Part shown: piece by piece, positions 33,852-45,894 of the stretch
Position numbering within the stretch: position 1 is the first letter of the stretch
Layout: every line of letters starts with the position of its first letter
Origin: Pyronema omphalodes
Lineage: Eukaryota > Ascomycota > Pezizomycetes > Pezizales > Pyronemataceae
Length of the DNA stretch: 64,000 bases
Assembly: GCA_024516155.1 (NCBI GenBank)
Contig: JAJJXM010000037.1
Span: 186,001-250,000, forward strand
Reading direction: 5' to 3'
The notes under the pieces: generated by a model
Database searches by the model: none
What the model saw: only the letters and a program-made list of their open reading frames with translations
What the model was told of the DNA's origin: nothing
Program-made: the position numbers and the translations under genes

Positions 33852-34439
33852 TTACGCAGTAGCAACAGGGGCAGCATCAACCTTCTTCTCCTCAACGGGG
33901 GCAGCCAAGACAACAGGAGCCTCTTTCTTCTCCTCAGCGGGTTCCTCAGCGATAACAGCAGGCGCGGCAGCATCCGTAACGGCGGGTGCAGCCTCAACCT
34001 TAGGAGCGCCTGACGAGAAAGTTAGCTCGAGTTTCGAGAAACGAAATTTCGGTAGCGAGCGGTAGCGGGTATGTTTACTTTCAGATTTCGCGGGAGCGGG
34101 GGTAGGTGCTGCAGCGGGTGCTGCTGCTGCGTCGGTTACTGGCGCTGATGATTCGGCTGCTGGTGCGGCGTCCGTGGTCGGCGCGATAGTTCCTTCGGCG
34201 GCGACGGGTGCCGCGGGGGTATCGGCGATGGGAGCTGCTGATTCGGCTCCTTCGCTGGCTGCTGCTCCTCCGGCTCCGGCGGCGGCTGCCTTCTTGCCCT
34301 TCTTGCCCTTGCCGAAGATTGATCGGCCGATTTTCTTGAGGAGCTCGAAAGCCTTAGGGGGCTGAGGAGGGGTTAGTAGGTGAGTTGGGCGACAGGGGAG
34401 AAGAAGGGGGGGAAAAGGGAAACGTACAACACCAGGCAT
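33852..34439 (-). CDS. Small Ala/Pro/Glu-rich protein, unknown function
   Basis: Exons 34428-34439, 34079-34361 and 33852-34009 give 150 aa. The N-terminus PPKAFELLKKIGRSIFGKGKKGKK is cut here: MPGVPPKAFELLKKIGRSIF forms a basic amphipathic helix, the only part that looks structured. The rest is low-complexity Ala, Pro, Glu and Thr. No signal peptide or membrane segment. Both introns (66 and 69 nt) are multiples of three without stops, so the frame is open even unspliced. Intron boundaries rest on GTACGT..CTCAG and GTAAAC..GTCAG. I do not recognise a family; the function is unknown. Confidence 0.68.
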   Translation of the reverse strand: MPGVVRFPFPPLLLPCRPTHLLTPPQPPKAFELLKKIGRSIFGKGKKGKKAAAAGAGGAAASEGAESAAPIADTPAAPVAAEGTIAPTTDAAPAAESSAPVTDAAAAPAAAPTPAPAKSESKHTRYRSLPKFRFSKLELTFSSGAPKVEAAPAVTDAAAPAVIAEEPAEEKKEAPVVLAAPVEEKKVDAAPVATA

Positions 34440-37400
34440 TTTGATAGTTGGAGAAGAGGAAAAAGGAGAAAAGGTAAGGTGAAGATGAAGGTTTCAGGTG
34501 AAGGAGAAAAGTTGAAGTTGAAGGAATCGAAACAGACGAAGGTGAAGGTTAAGATGAAGTTGAAATGTTTATTCAAAGAAGAAGAAGAAGCAAGTGAAGA
34601 AGAGGGAGAAAAAGAAGAAGAGGAAGAAGAAGAACAAGTTGGAGTGTCGTCGAAAGCCAGCAGCAGCAGCTGTCGGGCTGATGCTGGTTTAAGATTGCTT
34701 CGACTCCCCGGGGAACAGGGATCTTGGACCAGCTGGTGCTGGTGCTGTGACAGATTTAGACGGTGATTGGACAACGGCCGACTGGAATTACGGAATTTGA
34801 AGGACGTGCGACACGGCTCGAAATTCTATTTGATGCGAGAGGAGTAGTGGATAAACATGGGAGCTATTATTTTATTTTCCGTTCATTTCTTTTTATTTTA
34901 TTTATTCTATCAAAATAAGAGATCTACGGTGTAAACATCAGTTTCTTGGGTGTCGTTGAAATTGGGTGCGATTTCTCGCGAAGCGAAAGGTTGAAACGTG
35001 AACTCTGTTTGGCGAAGCCGCAAAGTGTTTAGCAGGGAAGCTTGGCGAAGCCTGGTGAAGCTTGGCGAAAAGGAAGTTTAACGAGGGGGATGACAGCACC
35101 ATTGATACCGTATTAGGAATAGTGTGAGGGGGGAGGGGAGGGGGGGGGGGGGCGAAAGCTAGTGACAGTGACACCCAGCAACACCCAGCGACACCCAGTG
35201 ACACCCAGCGCCACCGTGACACCTGCCACATCCCAAAAGCAATGACAATCCACCACCATACATATTCGGAACAGGCAAATCACATGACCGACCCATCCAT
35301 AACCCATCGCTCAGACCCAGAAATGGGTCGCATCTCTATTCTCATCCTGCTAATCTCCGCTGTGATTTGGTTTTGTGGGCGCACGGTGATGTATGGTGCA
35401 GTGCGATGTTGCTTAGACTCGGTTATTGTGGCGCAATGCGGCGCAACGCGGTGCGGTGCACAGAAGACTCCTATGTATCATCTATGTACATAGTGAGAGT
35501 GAGAGTGCTGTATATACACCCAACTCGAAGGTGAAGTGCAGATAATCCACCTCCGTCCACTGGCCACCATCCACCACTGGCCACCGACCTCTAAGTCAAG
35601 TACTTGCAGCACTACATTTCATTTCATTGCTTAATAGTAACCCTACCGAATCCTACCGAATCATGTGATTAATGATCAATAAACAAAAAAGGAGCTACAT
35701 ACAGGACATATACAAACTACATACAGTAAAACGCAGATACGTTATGTTAAGACTCACGAGTCGCTTGGACATGTACCTGAATCTCATTCTTGTCAGGGTG
35801 AAGATCTTCGCTAGCCGTACGGATCGGATGGCAAGACATGGCAAGGTAAGATATGGCAAGGCAAGGAAAAAAATTGTCGTGCCGGTATGGTATGATGGTA
35901 TGATATGATGGTATGATGGTATGGTATATTGAGATTGGAATTGGGAAGCATCTGAAAAAATGCTCCTGGTCAGACGAAGGATGAGCTGACACTTGGGGAG
36001 ACAAGAGAGACAGGAAGATGGAGATGGAGAATGTTGTGAGTGATATTCGATAACGAGCAAACATTCCATCGACAGAACAAACATAACGAGGGGATGTACG
36101 CTAAGGCAACATCCACCTCCACAAGCAGTCACAGCACAGAGCACGGCTCGACAGGCACTCTTCAACAGCATCGTACCATTTTGGTTGTGGATATATATGG
36201 GACTTTGAGGACGGTTCTGTGTCTGATATGCTGCCACTTTTCCCGTTGATAGGAATATGTTGAAAGATAGAAAGGGATAGGAATATCGATCAATTCGACA
36301 ACTTCCGGTAATATACCCAGTAGTTTAAAGGTATCGGTATCTGTCTCGGAATCTCAGAATCTCAGAATCTCAGATAACAAAAACGGCAAAAACGGCAAAA
36401 AGGCACAAAGGCACAAATAAAGCAATCAAAAACCCCAAAGTTGCCGAGTTTCCCTGATCTCAAAACAAAAAAAGTATTATGGCAATGTCCTCACATCTCA
36501 TCATGGAGCATCATGGAGCATCAAGATTTCATACAGTACCTCAAACAGTACCTCAGCCCTCAGCCCTTTATACTTCATAACCAAATCCATCATTTTTAAA
36601 TAAACAAACTATCTATCTATCTATCTACATATCTATACCCCCCCCCCCGGATTCCCGATCCCTGATTCCTTTGTTCCTCTGTTACTAAGTTCCAGCAGCT
36701 GGCTTTAAATCTTCAGGGTTTGTTAGTTAAAACCTGACAAGACCTAACAAGACCTGACATTTCAGACCGCCAGGTTTGTATATGTAAGACATGTAAGAAA
36801 TGTAAGATATGTAAGATATTTCAAGCATCTCGGGGATTTCAGGGATTCTAGGGATTCTAGGGATGATGGGGATGATGGGATGATGGGATGATGGTGATTA
36901 TGGGGATTATGGGGATGATGGGGATTATGGGGATGCTAGGCATTATGGGGATTATGGGATTCTGGGATGATGGGATGATGCGATGATGGGATTCTTGGGT
37001 TCTAGGGATTCTGGGGATGATGGGGATTCTAGGGTTCTAGGGTTCTAGGGTTCTAGGGTTCTAGGGTTCTGGGATGATGGGGTTCTGGGGTTCTGGGGTT
37101 CTGGTGATTCTAGGGATTCTAGGGTTCTAGGGTTCTAGGGTTCTAGGGATGATGGGATGATGGGATGATGGGATGATGGGATGATGGGGTTCTAGGGTAA
37201 TTTTTTTGTAGAAGATGTTGATCTTGACATGCATGGTACCATCTACGTCCGCTACGTCTGCTACTCCCCGTCATACCCGCGATACCCGCGATATCTGCGA
37301 TACATGCGATACCCGCGAAGCTATGTTATTTGATTTGCTGGAGCAGAGATAGTATAATACCTATAACAAGTTTACAAGTTCGCAAGTTCGCAAGTTCGCA

Positions 37401-38302
37401 AGGAGCAAGGAGCAAGGAACTGTGCATAATAGAATCAATCCAATAGTTTCCTTACCATTCACTTACGAAAACCCGATGAATCACAAGTAAATCACAAGTT
37501 AAAAAAGAATCTTTATAAATCCACAATAGCTAATAACAAACGACGAACATTGAACATTGAACACTGAACGACCAGAAATGGAAGACGAAGATATAGTAAA
37601 CGAGTATGAAAAAAAAAACTCCCAAAGGTTAAAGTAGGGATACACACGAGACGAGAAAAGACGAGACTTCACTTGGTCTCGTAAGATTTTTGAGTGAGAA
37701 AAAAAAAAAAAAACCCTTTCATGAAACTACCACACCAGTTAAAGCAATAATTCCGCAATATATTATCTATCCCAATGCTGATGTTCTTCCTCCTTAAACA
37801 CCTCCAAGACTTCCGGCTGCGGCAGTCCATCGTATCCTTTGATGAGTAGCATGTATTGCCGTAGTAGTTTTATTAAAGTGTTGAAGTTCGCCTAGGGCCT
37901 TAGCGCTTAGGTGGGGATGGAGTGTGTTGCTACATTATGTAGTCATATGTCTCGCTTATCTCGCTAGGATATAGATCTTCACTCTGAACTCATCAATACA
38001 CACACATATATATATACGTTTCACCACCACTTTTCCTCTCACGCTCACGCTCTTCCCTCGTGACCTTCGACACTAAGAAGGTGATTCTATTCTTAATTTC
38101 TTACACTTTGGTAATAACTTTTACCTGGAAGACTAATTGGCGAAGTAGGAAATAATCTTTATTTAACTGGATTGTGCATATCTCGCCTTGTAAAATTGTA
38201 AAATGTACAAGTCTCGAAAAATCTCAAGATTATATATCTCGAGCTTTTTTGAAACAAAAAAGAAAAAGGTCTCGATGTCGTCTCGTAGAAATCTAGTCTC
38301 GT
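34440..38302. other. Gene desert, left part
   Basis: Low-complexity tracts and simple repeats dominate. Examples are a purine-rich stretch (34440-34670), ACACCCAGC tandem copies near 35165-35215, TATGATGG repeats at 35890-35930 and GGGATGATG/GGGTTCTAG nonamers (36837-37200). Frames at 35695-36237 cross these repeats and are not called. Confidence 0.5.
36837..37200. repeat. GGGATTCTA/GGGATGATG nonamer array
   Basis: About 40 imperfect 9-bp units alternating among GGGATTCTA, GGGTTCTAG, GGGATGATG and GGGGATTAT. It is G-rich on the plus strand and has the regular spacing that favours G-quadruplexes. Confidence 0.85.
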
Positions 38303-38459
38303 CCCAAATCCCAAATCCCAAATCCCAAATCCCAAATCCCAAATCCCAAATCCCAAATCCCAAATCCCAAATCCCAAATCCCAAATCCCAAATCCCAAAT
38401 CCCAAATCCCAAATCCCAAATCCCAAATCCCAAATCCCAAATCCCAAATCCCAAATCCC
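38303..38459. repeat. (CCCAAAT)n heptamer array
   Basis: About 22 nearly perfect copies. The minus strand is GGGATTT, with telomere-like GGG spacing. Reading frames through it are repetitive artefacts. Confidence 0.95.
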
Positions 38460-39807
38460 GAAGCCTAGATTTCATGACATACCATCTAGAAAGAAATCAC
38501 AACCAATCAACAGCCCTTCTTCAAACCGCCCCACTCCAGTCTCCCTCACAATGCACACAGAGAATGAGTCTTTCCTCCACAGCTGGCTCATTCCAATTGT
38601 CAGAATACTGAAGTTTCAACAGGAATATCTCTTGAATCTCTTCTGATCCCCAATGGTCCAAAAATCTGGGACTCAGTCGGGCATGAACCCCCCCCCCTCA
38701 CCTCCATTCTAATACCTACAAGACTGTTGCATGCTGCATAACAGTCAAATAAGGGGGGGGGGCTTTTATTTTCTCGCTCTATAGCCCGAGAATTTTCATA
38801 CATGGGGATTAAGAATGCAAAGATTCCAGAGGATGGGGATTAAGAATGATTATAAAGCCATAGACAACCAATATTTGCGTCATTAAATGTGCTGGCATTA
38901 AACTTTTGACTCGAGTATCGGCCTTCGATCTTCGGGCACCGGAGATTTTATTAATTATTCTCGAGTAACGGTGGATTATACTATAGCAGTATATAATATT
39001 GTTCTCCAATAACCGTTACGGTGATGCATACGGAATTTGATTACAGTTTGATTCCTGAAAACACAAAAAAAAACAGTTTATTTCCACCGCGCGAACCGGA
39101 GTAACGTTCAGTGAAGTCTGGATATCAACAATGGTTCATGCATAATGTATTAGCAGATAATGAAAAACATGCAGCAACGTAGTTGGATTTGAAAGCCCGT
39201 AGTTGCCCGTTAGTGTTACCCATTCTGTGTACTCATCACAAGCTGCGGTGGCTTCGACCCATATCCACAAAGCTAAAAGCTAGAAGCTAAAATATTAACC
39301 CCCCACCCCCCTCACCCTTACCTTCTTGAAACTTCGTTGGGGTTTTTCCATGTCGGAACTTTGGGCCATTGGGGAGGAGATATTCCAGTAGAATATGCTA
39401 CCATTCACATTAGCATTAGAACAAGCCAGGTATAAAGGAAAGCATCAATCTCTCTATTTGAGGAAGACTGGAGTGGCGCTGTTTTTTTTTATTTGGCTTG
39501 ATTTGAAGAACGGCTATTGATCCGATGCGATGCATAACAGTGAAAATTTGAAATTAACTTCATCGTATAGATAATCATATCTAATACTTGTCGTTCTGGT
39601 TCATATGTAGCCCATTAAAAATATTGATATTCGGAGGCTATTTAGCATACCAAACAGTACAAGTAATAACCATTAAACGTTAGTTACCGGTTACGAAGGT
39701 CATTGATTTACAATCATGTCAAGGACATAATAAGTCTTTACGTACTTCCCCCCGGGTGTGGTTTTGGATTACTGGCCACCTGTTTACTGAAAACTATTGT
39801 TTTTATG

Positions 39808-40072
39808 TGCACTGAGTAGCATTCATTTCAACCTCATCAACCAGTTCCGCTGGAAAACCCTATGGTCGAATTGCACATAAGCAATCCACCTGGTTTAAAA
39901 AGGCTTGGCTTTCTCGAACTAGTTTTCGCAGTATAACCGGCGGTTCATACAACTCAAGGTAAATTAGTTTAGGTCCTAGACTCCTAGTACAGTTCTCATA
40001 TTCTAACAGTTCTTCCAGTCCGTTTTTGTCGTCATTTGAACTGGTCTCAGGCCTGTACGACTGAGAGGTCTG
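39808..40072 (-). mobile_element. hAT-like element, partial copy E
   Basis: Inverted relative to copy A. It keeps the terminal repeat (GTACGACTGAGAGGTCTG) and about 260 bp inward, then homology fades near 39808. More diverged than copies A and B. Confidence 0.65.
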
Positions 40073-40877
40073 GATTTGTTGTAAGTTCTTTGACTGAAGA
40101 ATATCTCCAGCTATATATAATACATGCCGCTACTAGACTTTATCTATGTTTTTGTATAGATGGAGATGCAGATAAGCTTTGCTGTTGATAGTGGAGAGAA
40201 AGATGTACACTGTGACAAGTTTATGCATGTCTTTATGTTTAACCGGATTCATCTCACTAGTACCTCTTTGTTTTTTGTGGGCATGTGAGGATAGGGTAAT
40301 TTTGTGGACTTGGTATTCTAAGAGAGAGAGAGAGAGAGAGAGAATTGTATATCATATCTTTAGGTGACATTTGCCGATAAGATACACAACCCACTATTAA
40401 ATTTCGGTTTTCCCTGACCCAAAATCCAATAGCTACAGAACTTATTCTGCATTCTGTATTCTGATATTACAGAATATATCTACATATATGTCAAGATACT
40501 CCAGCCCACCGATTCAATAAACCCCGATTCATCAAAACTATCTCTATACCCCCGCTGAATATAGTGTTCGGCATTGATCAAGAGCTTCTGGACGCGGAGT
40601 AATATGGGGTTATGAAAATTACGATTTTCTGTTGCAGGTTACACTGTCCTCTGTACATTATACATACCAAGCACAACCTTCACGATCCCGCCAGTTTTGG
40701 TATGTATGTATGTACATAGTCAACACCCTCTTTTTACTTTCTTGCATAACACTATTAAGCAAGCCTAAAAACCTACCTTTTCCCAAATTCACGGCAGAAG
40801 ATATAATTCCGACCTTTGAACTTGGAGAAATTGTATAAATGAAGGAAGTTACTCCGAGTCTTATCATGGGGGCTATG

Positions 40878-40962
40878 TACGAGGTTCTGGACAAAAGTCA
40901 TCGTCACCCCTCCCGGCGCTTAGCACAGAAAAGTGACGATCACTTTTGTCCAGAACCTCGTA
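40878..40962. mobile_element. Hairpin MITE with 29-bp inverted repeats
   Basis: TACGAGGTTCTGGACAAAAG at the left is repeated inverted at the right, with 28 of 29 bp matching overall. A 27-bp C-rich loop separates them. The TA at each outer edge fits insertion at a TA dinucleotide, as Tc1/mariner-type elements do. No coding capacity. Confidence 0.65.
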
Positions 40963-41114
40963 TATTCCATATTCCCCCCAATTCAAACACCAACCCCATC
41001 TAATCCCTACCAAAGCTCAATCAAGCCGAATACTCACATCACCTGCGGGACCCCACAGACTCGAAAATCCGTTGCCAAGGAAAGGAGTAAGAAGAACAAA
41101 AAAGAAATGAAAAA

Positions 41115-41229
41115 CTACAGTATCCGGGATTCCCGTCTGGTCACCCACGACAGTACTAGCCGGACGATATCATGCTTAAATAGCGCAGAGCGGACGGGAT
41201 GCGTTGTATTCATGATTCTATGACCGTAG
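41115..41229 (-). rRNA. 5S rRNA-like gene, second complete copy
   Basis: On the minus strand this is practically identical to the unit at 28633-28748, including the central TTTAAGCATGATATCG and the CTACGGT/ACTGTAG terminal helix. The flanks are unrelated to those at 28.6 kb, so this copy moved alone or its flanks have been replaced. A T-rich run follows the 3' end. Confidence 0.62.
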
Positions 41230-41502
41230 CTGATATTGCTTGTACTTTAGTTGATATATTCGTATAATCTACTCTGATGGCATGTCCTGACTTGGGGAAG
41301 CTTGGCAGTTCATTCTGTATTCATGGTATATCACTCGTTTGATAATGGTGCTCTATGGGGCAGATTGGCTAATTCATACAAAAACATAATGCAGATCATG
41401 CAAAACTCAAAACTAATATAAGTAATTCCATAAAGCTCCGTTTGTTTTGTACGTAAATTAGGAGTTCAATATCGCTACCTCTCAGTCTCCACGATATATA
41501 AT

Positions 41503-41735
41503 GGAGAACTTCCCGTAAGACTATAGCAACGCTTTTTCTATTACATTTTTCAACAAAACACAATGCCATCCAATCAATCCAAAGTTGTAACTCTGAAATC
41601 ACAAACGCATTGGGGTCAGAGACACGCTCAATCGTGATAAGCTAATTCGTAACAATTTGCGGTATCAATCTGCTGTAAAATGCAATAGAAAAATTGTTGC
41701 TATAGCGTGTCTATAGCCTTACGGGAAGTTCTCCA
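41503..41735. mobile_element. MITE with about 50-bp inverted repeats
   Basis: The left end TGGAGAACTTCCCGTAAG recurs inverted at 41718-41735, and similarity continues inward (CTATAG, CAACG/CAACA, TTTTTCTATT.CATTTT). It is 233 bp with no ORF. A fragment of the same family is at 27502-27548. Superfamily not assigned because no clear target duplication is visible. Confidence 0.65.
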
Positions 41736-42901
41736 ATGTCCAAACCCGCAACCTTAAATAAACAAACATGAAGGTAAATATCTAAACAAGACAGTACGCT
41801 ATACTTCAAACCTTTGGCAGATCTCGCAACAAATATATCAGGAACAGAACGAGGAAAGATAAAAAAAAGACACACCGCTGCAAAGCAGAACTAGGAAAAC
41901 TAAATATTTCAAACATTTCAATAATTTCAAGCCATATTACCATCCTAGTAAAACAACATTTGAATCATAGCAGGACGCTACCCGGCCAGCCGGTTAATTA
42001 GTTGACCTCAGTTTTTTCTAATTTTTTTTTGTTCCTGTTCTTTTGTTCCAGTCATAAACCCATATTGATGCCTGCCAGTGCTAATGGAATTACGTTTATG
42101 TATTTTTCTAGGATAGATCTGGATTTGTAACTGGACCTGGACCTGTATCTGGATCTGGCACTGGATTTGGGTCTGAATCTGAATCTGAACTGTTACGACA
42201 ATTAGGACAGTTCCGGCAGTTATGACGATTCCGGTCGCGGTCATTAACCCCCCTTCCCCCCCCCTCTACTCCCGCTGTCTTTCTCCGAATGCCCTCCACT
42301 TTCTGATCAATGGTGTCTTCATCCCAGTAATTCATTAATCTTAACCTCAAAATTAAGCTTAACCTTAACCTCTGTCGACCCTCCCAGATATTACAAAAAT
42401 TACCAACCATCTATAACGTATACGTATACAATCCAATAATCATAACCATAACCATAACCACAACTTTACATTTACAGCTATTGTACGTTCAATACTTGAT
42501 CTTTCATCTTTTATCTTTGATATCATATCTAGCTCAAATCTGTTCCTACAACCCTTACCCCAAAATATAGTTATCCCAACCCTGATTTTCTTTAATCTTT
42601 AACAAAACTTTATGTACGAGTCTAGAACTAGATTATGATAGAAATATATGTATGTACATATTTATAGGCTGCAAGTTTGAAGTTCTCGGTTCGAGTTTCA
42701 CGTTTTGGAGCATCCTGGACTTTGGAATATGTATCCTGAACTTGGGATTTGGAAGTTGGTTATGGAGTAGTTATGGTGTGATTATGGATTGATGGTTTGG
42801 CTTGGTAGAGTTTTGGACATGTGGGACTTTTTTGGATCTGTTGAAAATTTAGGAACCTTTGGAATTGAGTATATATACACCTAAATCATACATACATACC
42901 G

Positions 42902-43153
42902 TAACCTAACCTACCTAACCTACCTAACCTACCTAACCTACCTAACCTACCTAACCTACCTAACCTACCTAACCTACCTAACCTACCTAACCTACCTAAC
43001 CTACCTAACCTACCTAACCTACCTAACCTACCTAACCTACCTAACCTACCTAACCTACCTAACCTACCTAACCTACCTAACCTACCTAACCTACCTAACC
43101 TACCTAACCTACCTAACCTACCTAACCTACCTAACCTACCTAACCTACCTAAC
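42902..43153. repeat. (TAACCTACC)n nonamer array
   Basis: About 28 almost perfect 9-bp copies, C-rich on the plus strand, with sharp edges. The lack of decay suggests recent expansion. Confidence 0.95.
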
Positions 43154-44879
43154 TCCCACTACGGTTCATTTTTTCGTGATCACAATCACACGATGGATGT
43201 CACCCACGATTTCGCAGCAGCGCTGTGATGAACTGGGAATGCGGATGTGATGATATAGGCTTTCATGTCCCACAACGCTGTCGTGCGACGATGTGGGCTC
43301 CAAACAACAGAGATTATCTCAATGTGATGATATGCAATTAAGCGCTTAATTGCAATGAAGCTAGTGGTATTCACAGGTTGAATCACATATGCCAAGATAT
43401 TATACTTTCAAAATAGTTCAAAATTTGTGAATTCTATTGTTTACACTAATATGATGGACTCCCACTAATCAACCCACACCCTATTCTGCAACCCACTAGC
43501 GAACCTCCGCTGAAAACAAGCCAATGTAAGAAAACAACCTCTGTTGAGGCTTCTTGTGAGTGTCAATTATTTATGTGAAATAGTTACATTCATATGTACG
43601 ATACCTTATTCCTGAACAGTGAATGGATTGCATCATCATCAACATTCATCCCTTCCTGTAGCAGAGTTATCTTCTTACAATCACACTACGGGGAAATAGA
43701 TACTTACAAAAATTGTGGGATCGCAACGGGGAAGCATGGGATTCGCGAATGGCGAGCTGCTAATGCTGCATCGAGGATCAGTGCAGGGACACAGCTGCCT
43801 GGCAGCAATAGAGCAGGGAGACGCTGGTTCGCTGTCAGGAGATGTGAAAATGAAATGCTGTAGATGGTGGGTCAGAGGTCAAACCAGAAAGAACGCTGTC
43901 TCATAGATGTGCAAAGGGGGAGAACTGGAGGTTTTCCCGCAGAGCTGATTTTATGTGGGTGGGAGGGCGCAGGGAAGGAACTCGGCAAGCGCATTGAGAG
44001 AGTAGTTGGGAGCTTGAGCCAGGAGCTCAACGTCATAGGAACAGCGCGGGAAAGACACTAGGGCATACTAGCTTGGATGTGGAATTTTTATAGCCTTGAC
44101 AGTGCTATTTCTGCCAGATTTTTATTGACAGCATGAATTCTTTTCCTTTATGCATCTTATTTCTTCCATGATTGATTGATTTAATTAATGTTGTCAATTG
44201 GTTAAACTTTTTATTTCTGTTATTGGTATACGAACAGAGGGAGAAGATAGTTTTTATCTTTTATTTTTGACAATTTTGTGTATTCGGGATCTTTTGATTG
44301 TAGTTCACGAAACCTCGTGACATAGATTTTCATGGTGTTGAGGTGTGTTGAACATTGCTTGCCCATCAGTTCATGTCTTTGAGGTGTCCAAATATTAGCG
44401 AGACCGCAGATATGCGTATCATCTTTCCAATGCATGATTCCCACGATGCCGCTGGTCTGTTGATTGAATCCCACGCCGTCGTGGCGAGCAAACCATGATG
44501 CAACGCTATGGTGGGGAGGTCACTATGTCCTCCAATGTACACTACGTTCTCGCGGCACACACACTACACACAGCAAAAAAATGTACCGTAGGGCTCCCTT
44601 TTCCACATATCAAAGTATATTTACCTATGTACACCAACGCGTACTGTAAATATATAAACATACACACCCACTACTATAGCGCGCGCTTCGGTATATATAT
44701 TTTACCGCAGTGACCTGCATGCTTTATGATCCAGCCAATACATCAATTAACCAATCAAACAAACAGATAAGCAATCAACCAAGGAGCCAAGAAACCAACC
44801 ATAAGAGCGACTAAACAATCAACAAAGCAAGCAAGAAAAATCTGGATATCTTATAAACCACTATAAATAACACCGCCCC
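43154..44879. other. Intergenic, small orphan frames only
   Basis: Holds non-repetitive sequence of higher complexity than its surroundings. A short plus-strand frame at 43594-43863 and a minus-strand frame at 44220-44545 have protein-like composition but no family I recognise (see the separate entry). Confidence 0.4.
44220..44545 (-). pseudogene. Possible protein remnant, unknown family
   Basis: An open minus-strand stretch whose translation has balanced, protein-like composition (for example WFARHDGVGFNQQTSGIVG then MHWKDDTHICGL and SKIKDKNYLL). There is no convincing start or splice acceptor, and it is bounded by repeats. It may be an exon remnant of a lost gene or a chance frame. Confidence 0.22.
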
Positions 44880-45700
44880 CAGACCTCCCAGTCTTACAAA
44901 CCAGTTCAAAATGCCGGCCGAAAAAAGGCTGTAGGACTATTGGAATATGAGAACTGTACGGCTGTCGGCGACTTAGTTCAGTTTTCTGTCAGTACATAGT
45001 GTAAACCGGTTTAACTGCGACAACCAGTTAACTATCGAATGAAAGGCTTGGCAAATCAGGTGAACTGTTTAAAACTGCGAAAACTGGTTTGTCCAGAGGA
45101 ACTGATTTCCGAAGGGTAAATAAATACTATTCAAGCGCATACATAACAAAACTTTGTACTAATGGGATCCCCAGAAATCACAACTGACGCCCACGATTGA
45201 AGCTCTTACGCCCTTCAATGACTTCTAGGGTACCTACCTGCATTGAATGGCGATCCGGTATAATAATCTTCTTGCAATTAGAAAACAGCAGCCCAGACTA
45301 GGTAGTCATCGCAGGAACTGAGAGAATATCCACCGCCATTCCGTAAAGGTTGGGGAAATCTAGTTACCAGATTTCCCAGCTGGTGGGATAATGAGGGTTG
45401 AGATACTGGCAGGTTCGGCTACCGGTGGGTTTAAATGAGGTTGAATACATTATTTATTCCTATATTATTTATTCCTATATTATTTATTCCTATGTAGTTA
45501 AACTGGTTTGTATTTCTCGACTCGGTTTGATCAGTGCACTGCTGACTGCAGTTACCCGGTTCTATGAACCCCCCTCCCCCCCCCCCCCCCCCGAAACTGA
45601 AAAACCTGTGTATCCGATCCAGAACACAAAAACTGCACTAAATATGAATGACCAGGTTCAGTTAACCTGTTTTTACGATTTTACCCGGCCGGGAGGTCTG
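44880..45700 (+). mobile_element. Non-autonomous hAT-like element, copy B
   Basis: 821 bp, same orientation as copy A. The left terminal repeat (CAGACCTCCCAGTC) is intact and the right is shortened just before GGGAGGTCTG. Local changes are a triplicated ATTATTTATTCCT at about 45449-45493 and a poly-C run at 45572-45592. The flanking octamers do not match. Confidence 0.8.
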
Positions 45701-45894
45701 CTCCATGGCACCTTAACTCCTTGGCTCTTTGGGCTTTGATAAGGTAAGGTAAGCAAGGAAAAATGATCTTAGTTCGTTGTTATTATCCATATATCTAGAC
45801 CAAGATTTCAAATTTAGAATTTCTTATTGTTTTTAACATACAAAAATTTCCGCCTGCTACTGGTAGATTCATGCTGTGACGAGGAAATAAACGA

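Larger units (their letters stand above)
38460..42901. other. Gene desert, middle part
   Basis: No conserved protein. It includes a partial hAT-like copy (39808-40072), a hairpin MITE (40878-40962), a 5S-like unit on the minus strand (41115-41229) and a MITE (41503-41735). The composition is AT-rich like the 11-31 kb island. Confidence 0.5.

Noticed and set aside
35695..36237. 180-codon minus-strand frame
   Set aside because: It crosses TATGATGG repeats and lacks any recognisable domain or codon pattern of neighbouring genes.
38303..38459. CRISPR array or telomere
   Set aside because: Units are 7 bp without spacers, and the unit is not the fungal TTAGGG; the sequence continues normally on both sides.
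38159..38646. Repeated GFGIWDL / IPNPKSQ frames
   Set aside because: They read through the CCCAAAT array; overlapping frames on both strands show this is composition.
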